In this document: in pieces, positions 58,540-64,000 of the stretch
How the letters are laid out: each line of letters starts with the position of its first letter
How positions within the stretch are numbered: the stretch's first letter is position 1
Assembly: GCA_028023455.1 (NCBI GenBank)
Contig: JAQFVV010000022.1
Location: forward strand, 5,361,998 to 5,425,997
DNA length: 64,000 bases
Source of the DNA: Epiperipatus broadwayi
Lineage: Eukaryota; Onychophora; Udeonychophora; Euonychophora; Peripatidae
Direction of reading: 5' to 3'
Notes under the pieces: generated by a model
The model's input: the letters and a program-made list of their open reading frames with translations, nothing else
What the model was told of the DNA's origin: nothing
Database searches by the model: none
Position numbers and translations under genes: made by a program

Positions 58540-59227
58540 TGGATAAGGAATAAAGCTCAGTTTTCAAATAGATTTCCAATCTTTGCACATTTTTATTGAG
58601 AGATATATTTTAGGAGATTATTTCTTTTATGAATTCAAAACATTGTCATCAGCATAGATTAATAATATTTTCCTGTATTCTGTTTCTATTAAATAAAGTA
58701 ACTGAAAAGACTGTACTCTGTGATAAACCATTGAGACTATTTTATCAAGCACACTAATGGAGTTTTTGCATTTAATACTTTTAGAAATTTTAAAAAGATC
58801 AATTTTTCAACAAAATTATAAACTTAGGTAAGATCAATAAAGATTTCAATCGTTTTTAATTTATTTTGCTAGCCTTTTTGGAAAGTTGTTGATTAAAAAT
58901 AAAACTTATTTACTGTAGTATTTTCTAATAAACCCATTCTGCTTTATAAAGATACAATTCTCAACTATTGTTAATATTCTTTTAAAAAGTTTAGAAGAAA
59001 TGCATAATTATGTTATTGAGTGATATTTTTTTTTTTGGATCATTTTTGAGCATTTTATTTTAAGATATATTTATGTAAATTTTTGGATTAATTTCTACTG
59101 CAATAATGTTATGGAATAATTTTGCTAATCACTCTAGAAATATAGGATCTTTGCTGGTTTAAAGACAATCCAGGGCAAGTTTCACCAATGTTTACTGGTT
59201 CTATTGCATTTTTGTTAAAAGAACATT
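58540..59227 (-). pseudogene. Jockey/I-like reverse transcriptase relic
   Basis: Minus-strand pieces in shifting phases match LINE RT motifs: a QNGF-like approach (about 58935), an IFIDLT segment in the motif A position (about 58840), NGL(S)QSTVFSVTLF (motif B, about 58730) and YADDN/MLMTMF in the motif C position (about 58650, with an ADD readable). There are many stops, so it is not functional. It is related in type to the CR1/L2- and Jockey-like LINEs. The family assignment is tentative. Confidence 0.5.
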
Positions 59228-59341
59228 AAAGAAGAAGGTGGAACCACCTTTTTCTTGTGAAATTCTCTGTCTCAGTGCTTGATCTGATTGGCTGGTAATA
59301 GTCATAAGCGCTTGAGTGATTGGCACTCTCTCAGTTTAATT
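59228..59341. mobile_element. 114-bp insertion flanked by a 13-bp direct repeat
   Basis: ttaaaagaacatt occurs at 59215-59227 and 59342-59354, directly flanking a 114-bp insert whose composition is less AT-rich than its surroundings. The insert contains a perfect palindrome, ggtggaaccacc, and on the minus strand two CCAAT boxes (agccaatcag and tgccaatcact). It looks like a retroposed short sequence, but no A/B box, tail or RNA family is recognised. Confidence 0.5.
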
Positions 59342-59354
59342 TTAAAAGAACATT

Positions 59355-60413
59355 GTGAATGATTACAAATATTGTTCTAAATATGCTTTTTTTTTTAAAA
59401 TTAGTCTTAGGTTTAGAAATCTGATATATATGATTTGAAAATCTTATTAGAAGTTACAGTAGTAATTCTTTTGGAGGTAGTAGCTTTACAGTAAAATATT
59501 GCAGTGTTTTTTTTTCCCCATGATCTCTCTTCACTTTTTGCTTTCAGTGATTTTTAAAGTTTGTTAGCAACTACCATACCTTTGGTGGACAAAAATTAGC
59601 TATAAGAAGCACTTCATTTTTAGATTTTGTACTCTTATTATTTTAATGATCTTTGGTCACATTTTCCCTCAATCTTTTATATCCTTCATATTTATTTATA
59701 GCACTGTGGAATTCTTTTTCAATAGAATGTATGCCAAACATTGTCATACCTATTACAAATGTTTACAATTGATCAGACACTTCACTGGATACCTAGATTC
59801 CATGACTTTTCCCTCAATAAACATGTAGATAAAACAATATCAAGACCATTTGTTGACAAATAATCCTCCAAAATGTTTTACCAAAGAACAGTGAAGAAGA
59901 TTTTATTCACTAAAACAATTAACTCCAGGTTATTGACAGTTTATATTTTCCTTTTTTTTTAATTTTTGACTTACAGACCCATTTATCTACCAGAAATTAA
60001 ACAGCTATATGCTCGCTAACTGGAAAAAACTTTATACTTTCTTAACTATTCTCAGTTACCTTAACAAAAGTCAAGTTACACCTGGATTTGAATTACATAT
60101 TGTAAGCAAGTTGAAAAATTGAGTTAGTCAGTTCATTTCATTGCATTCAAATCTTTCCTTTTAATATTCTACAATGATATATATTCATGAGATAGCTTAA
60201 TATCTTTATCATTACATATATTACTTTGCAGAACAAAATTGTGATTATTCAAGATAATAACATTTAATATTCAGCCTTTTCATTTATTTAACTCAAGAAT
60301 TGCTTTGAAAATTGTATCCCTGATGAATTTTATTATTTGCATTATTTTTTATGATGGTATTTTGTACATATATATAATATTCAAATATAATTATATTGTC
60401 TATATTAAACAAT
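59355..60413. other. AT-rich DNA without recognised genes
   Basis: Nothing supported. Confidence 0.4.
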
Positions 60414-60976
60414 GTAATTAAAAGGGACCTGAACTCAGACTTTTAAGCTTCCTACAGTTATGCACACCAAACACATGACCACTTACATGTGAAAAAGATA
60501 AATGACTTCTAATATATGTATTTTGCACTGAACTAGCACTCATCAGTTGGTCCAGATCACTATCTCCCACATATACATCCAATCAATAATCAGTTTACAT
60601 TACGATAGCAAATCTTACATATTTTAATGACTATCTCCCACATATATATCCAATCAGTAATCAGTTTACATTATGATAGCAAATCTTACATATTTTAATA
60701 AATAAGCTTCAACCTTCACTACCCTCCAACTCTTCAGTCATCCATAGCATTGAAACTCTGATGACAGAATATTCAAAGCCCTTGTTGATGCCAATATTAG
60801 TTATATTGACTTTAAATCACCCTAACCCCTCACATATAGGACTTTAATATGTCCATTTAAATACACAGAAGAGGGATAGGCAAAATATATATATTGAAGA
60901 TTATTTATCTTTTTCACATGTATGTAGTCATGCTTTAGGGAGTTTGAAAATCTGAATTCAAGTCCCTTCTAATTAC
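60414..60976. repeat. Foldback repeat with tRNA T-arm-like ends, copy C1
   Basis: It begins gtaattaaaagggacctgaactcagac and ends tctgaattcaagtcccttctaattac. Inside are the family blocks cagttggtccagatcac and ttttaatgaataagctt. A 71-bp piece (ctatctcccacatata...) is tandemly duplicated at 60560-60630 and 60631-60701. Non-coding. Confidence 0.75.
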
Positions 60977-61453
60977 ATTAAGTTTAGTACAGAAATGTAC
61001 TTATATTTGATATTACATGTCCAGCCTGTCTTCTGCCCATCTCCCTTTTGTATATTTAAATGGACATATTAAAGGTCCTATATATGAGGGGTCAGAGTCA
61101 CTTTCAACATAGGTATGACAATATTATTGACATCAACAAGAGATTTGAATATTCCATCATTTAATTTTCAATCATATGGATGGCTGAAGATTTGAAGGGT
61201 GGTGAAGATTGAAGCTTGTCCATTAAACTATGAAGATTTGCTAGCTTAATATAAACTGAGCACTGATTGTATATATGTCTGGGGGATAGTGATCTGGACA
61301 TATTGATGAGTACTGGTTCAACAAGAAATACACCTTTGACATCATTTGTGTTTTTCACGTGCATGTAGGCATGTGTTTTAGTTGCATAAGATGGAGTGCA
61401 TAGCTGTAGAGAGCTTGAAAGTCTGAGTTCAAATCCTTTCTAATATATATATA
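60977..61453. repeat. Foldback repeat, copy C2 (right half)
   Basis: It starts with the family centre (gcccatctccctttt ... aaaggtcctatatatgaggggtcagagt), continues through catatggatggctgaag and ttaatataaactgagcactg, and ends gtctgagttcaaatcctttc, the tRNA-like end with a B box. With C1 it forms an almost mirror-like composite. Confidence 0.7.
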
Positions 61454-61469
61454 ATTAAAAACCAGTAAA

Positions 61470-62225
61470 TACTTATACCACTAAACATCACATGATCACC
61501 ATTTCTTATGCTTGCTCATAACTGTTATTTAAACAGGAAAAACTCTCCAAACAATAGGCCACTCAGTGCAAGCTAGAGTAATCAATGAATTCCAGAAAGG
61601 CTTGTGTATAAAATCTCTATCTAGTGCCTACTCAGCCAATATCCCCAGACTACTTTTTAGCTTGTAGATTTTGTCAGTGAAGAGCCTTGGATCTGAGACC
61701 ACTGCACCTAGATCTTAGGATCTAATGCACTAAGGGGAACTACTTCATGGAGAGTTTTTTCTGTTTTAGTAACAGTTATGAACAAGCATAAGAAATGGTG
61801 ATCATGTCATATTTAGTGGTTTAATACCAATCCTGCTTAGTAGGATAGTGGTGGCTATGGTTATTAAAAAACCAAAGACACCAAATTGTATAGTACTGAA
61901 CTGAGTTCAGAAAAATATAACTATATAAACTAATTCGCTTGGATTGAAAATATTATTGTGTTTTCAATTTTATTCTCATTGTTTTGTAGTTAAGTAGAAA
62001 TAAAGGTGGCTTCTAGGGGATTGCATTAGATCCTAAGATCTAGGTGCAGTGCTCTCAGATCCAAGGCTCCTCACTGATGAAAGCCACAAGCTAGAAACTA
62101 GTCTGGGGATATTGGATGAGTAGGCACTAGAAATGGATTTTATGCACAAGTCTTCTGTCATCCATTGATTACTTTAGCTTGCACTGAGTGACACTACTGT
62201 CTGGAGAGTTTTGCTTGTTTTAAAC
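61470..62225. repeat. Two interlocked inverted repeats (A-B-A'-B')
   Basis: Arm A (61471-61530, ccactaaacatcacatgatcacc ... gctcataactgtt) is inverted at 61770-61830. Arm B (61536-61735, actctccaaac ... gatcttaggatctaatgcac) is inverted at 62020-62225. The order is A, B, A', B', so the two inverted pairs overlap rather than nest. B is related to repeats at 16.2 kb and 20 kb. No coding. Confidence 0.85.
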
Positions 62226-62699
62226 ACTTATATAATGCCAATATCAATAACAATCAACAATATCATTTAGTTGTCAAGGCAATTTTCTTTTAACAATAAA
62301 GTTGGAATCCCTTATTTATGGTCCAATATATTTATATAGACATTAAAAATTGCAACTTGACCACAGAGACTGAAATTATTATATATGAGTGTGTGTGTTA
62401 CTTTAAAGCTGAAAATGATTTGTGGATTTTTAAATCTATGAATCACTTTCAGTTAAAATAATAGAAATATGAACATTTTCTAATCATGATGCACTGACAG
62501 TAATTATATGGACCTGAGAAATGGTATCTGAATTCCAATAAATCTAATAATGGTAACATCTTATAAAATGATTAGGTTATTTAAAAATATATAAGAATTG
62601 TTTAATCATCTTTTGAAAAATGAAACAAGAAGATGATGACATTTAATGATATATTCATTTTAACAACTCATTTAAATTTGAAGAAAGTTATTTAGCTGA
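62226..62699. other. AT-rich DNA without recognised genes
   Basis: It starts with aataacaatcaacaat, the same block that forms the 16.5-kb hairpin. Nothing else supported. Confidence 0.4.
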
Positions 62700-64000
62700 G
62701 TAAAGTAAAACAGCTAGATTGCAGTGTTGATAAAATAACAGGAGCAGTTTTAAAATATGATGGTGGTATGTTATCTTTTAAAATAATAGAACTTTTAGAA
62801 ATATATGGACTTACAAAGTCATGCTATCTAATCTTAAGGATATTTGGATATTTTTTCTGTTCTAATTTTTTAAAGATAAAGAGAATAACAATATCGCAAT
62901 AATTATTATGGAATATTATTATTGTCTACTACAACAAAGTTACCTTCAAAGATTTTATTGGATATATTGTATCTAGTTATAGATTAATTGTATCAGAAAT
63001 TCAATGTGGTTTTAGAAAATCAAAAAGTACTAAAGAAGTTTTTTTTGCCAGACAAATGCAAAAAAAAGTGTCAGAAACAAAATAATAATTTATACATTAC
63101 CTTTATTGATTTGATCAAGGTATTTGATTCGATTAACAACCAGGTCTATGGAAATATTTGAAATTATTTGACTGCTCACCAAATTTATTTCTATTTGCAC
63201 TGATTCTTTATGATAAAATGAGAGAAAGTATTATAAAGCAGATAAAAAAAATCTAAGGCATTTTAAAATGTAAACTGTTATTAAACAAGGTTGTATACTT
63301 GTTCCAACAGTATTTTCAATTAATATAACAGGGCTCTTCAAGCATTGGTGGACAAGTGATTAGCTCAGCCGCCTTGCAAGCAGTTATTCCAGGGTTTGCT
63401 TCCCAGCTGATGCTTTGACATATAAAAAAACCATGATCATTGGAATTATTTATAGGCAGATTAATAAAATAGAGATAAAAAGGTGATATAGATTTTATGA
63501 TGGAATTTTTAATTTAAACTGGTTAAAAGGTAAAACTAAAACTTCATCTTTTTATATTCTGGATTTGCAATATGCTGGTGGTTATGCTATTTTTTCCACT
63601 TCAGAAGACAAATTATTGAATGCATTTAATTGTAACATATAAAACAATTTAACCATTATTGTTTAAAAACTCATTCTTTTTTAGACAGTGATGGAAAAAA
63701 TCCTCAGCAGCCTTTACATGGATTTTCAACTTGAAAAGGATAAATTGATTTAAATATTTTAATAGGTAGAAAATGGGCTGATTCTGCTTTATACAAGATG
63801 AAAGTTATTTCATGGAAAAATAACTGTTGCAAATAAATTCCCTGCTATTATTTTTACTTAAATTATTATATGGAGATGACTTAAACATTCTATTGATGAA
63901 CCATAATGGTAATAGAAAAACTTTATATAGGGATGTTCTGTAAGATTTAAATAATACAAATGATGAGATCATAAAACCAATGAATATTTTCATTTTGTCG
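62700..64000 (+). pseudogene. CR1/L2-like reverse transcriptase relic
   Basis: Plus-strand pieces in changing phases give an LDCSVDKITGAVLKY approach, SEIQCGFRKSKSTKEV (RT motif 1), FIHYLYXFDQ in the motif A position (canonical IAFIDLTKAFD), QGCI/VVYLFQQY in the motif B position and LQYAGGYAIF in motif C, where the usual YADD reads YAGG, so both catalytic aspartates are lost. There are many stops. A tRNA-like SINE (63342-63431) sits between motif B and motif C. It continues to the window edge at least in part. Confidence 0.7.
63342..63431 (+). repeat. tRNA-derived SINE head, tRNA-Ala(TGC)-like, nested
   Basis: The 72-nt plus-strand stretch has a fully paired 7-bp acceptor (GCATTGG with CTGATGC, including two G-T pairs), a D-arm-like GTGGACAAGTGATTAGCTCAG, an anticodon stem with loop CTTGCAA (anticodon TGC), and a T-arm-like AGGGTTTGCTTCCCAG. 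It is followed by gctttgacatataaaaaa, matching the 57.4-kb copy. It lies inside the CR1/L2-like RT relic, so it inserted after that relic arrived. Confidence 0.65.

Noticed and set aside
63342-63413. Functional tRNA-Ala gene
   Set aside because: The same 3' tail as the 57.4-kb copy, location inside a LINE relic, and weak T-stem pairing.
1-64000. CRISPR array, operons or bacterial features
   Set aside because: No regularly spaced short repeats with unique spacers. The sequence is eukaryotic in character throughout.

Overview
This window looks like intergenic or intronic DNA from an AT-rich invertebrate animal nucleus. By eye about 70% or more of the bases are A/T. There are no dense tightly packed reading frames, no ribosome binding sites, and no host protein gene, rRNA or snRNA that I can recognise in 64 kb. 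The only convincing protein-coding stretches belong to transposable elements. The mixture (Ty3/gypsy LTR elements, a Penelope-like element with a GIY-YIG tail, L1/Tx1-like, RTE-like, CR1/L2-like and Jockey-like LINE remnants, an ISXO2-like DNA transposase fragment, tRNA-derived SINEs and many foldback repeats) fits animals such as cnidarians, flatworms or molluscs. I cannot name the species.

Layout. 1-7.6 kb: gene-free AT-rich DNA with a possible tRNA-like repeat (2.1-2.24 kb), a broken ISXO2-like transposase segment (4.03-4.24 kb) and a foldback repeat whose ends resemble tRNA T arms (5.09-5.77 kb). 7.65-15.32 kb: a structurally complete minus-strand Ty3/gypsy retrotransposon with two closely similar LTRs, 5-bp target duplications, primer site, polypurine tract, and decayed gag, protease, RT, RNase H and integrase. 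Its integrase is split by a 2,367-bp TG...CA insertion that made a 4-bp ATAT duplication. 15.3-27.3 kb: no genes, but diverged tandem and inverted repeats. 27.3-31.3 kb: a second, much older minus-strand Ty3 relic with two LTRs, an integrase relic, a 5' fragment of an RTE-like LINE, and a 116-bp near-perfect palindrome. 34.7-38.6 kb: another foldback and a longer, heavily decayed RTE-like LINE on the minus strand. 39.4-40.8 kb: LINE C-terminal fragments on the plus strand. 40.8-44.7 kb: a Penelope-like element bounded by inverted repeats of about 260-280 bp. 44.76-45.70 kb: a 228-bp direct repeat pair. 47.48-52.64 kb: a full-length minus-strand L1/Tx1-like LINE flanked by a perfect 18-bp target site duplication, the best preserved element here. 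52.6-64 kb: AT-rich spacer, two more members of the T-arm foldback family, two tRNA-like SINEs sharing a 3' tail, a Jockey-like RT relic (minus), an interlocked inverted-repeat cluster, and a CR1/L2-like RT relic (plus) that has lost its catalytic aspartates and carries one of the SINEs.

How the parts relate. The autonomous elements would supply the enzymes and the short repeats (SINEs, foldbacks) are plausible non-autonomous passengers. Nesting gives relative ages: the TG...CA insertion is younger than its Ty3 host, and the 63.3-kb SINE is younger than the CR1/L2 relic around it. Many frame-breaking changes are TGA codons, consistent with ordinary C-to-T decay rather than altered decoding. 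I found no CRISPR array, operon, or clear undescribed gene system. The most notable signals are the tRNA-T-arm foldback family, the long clean palindromes, the long TG...CA insertion, and the coupled ORF1/ORF2 layout plus A15 frame break of the 5.1-kb LINE.
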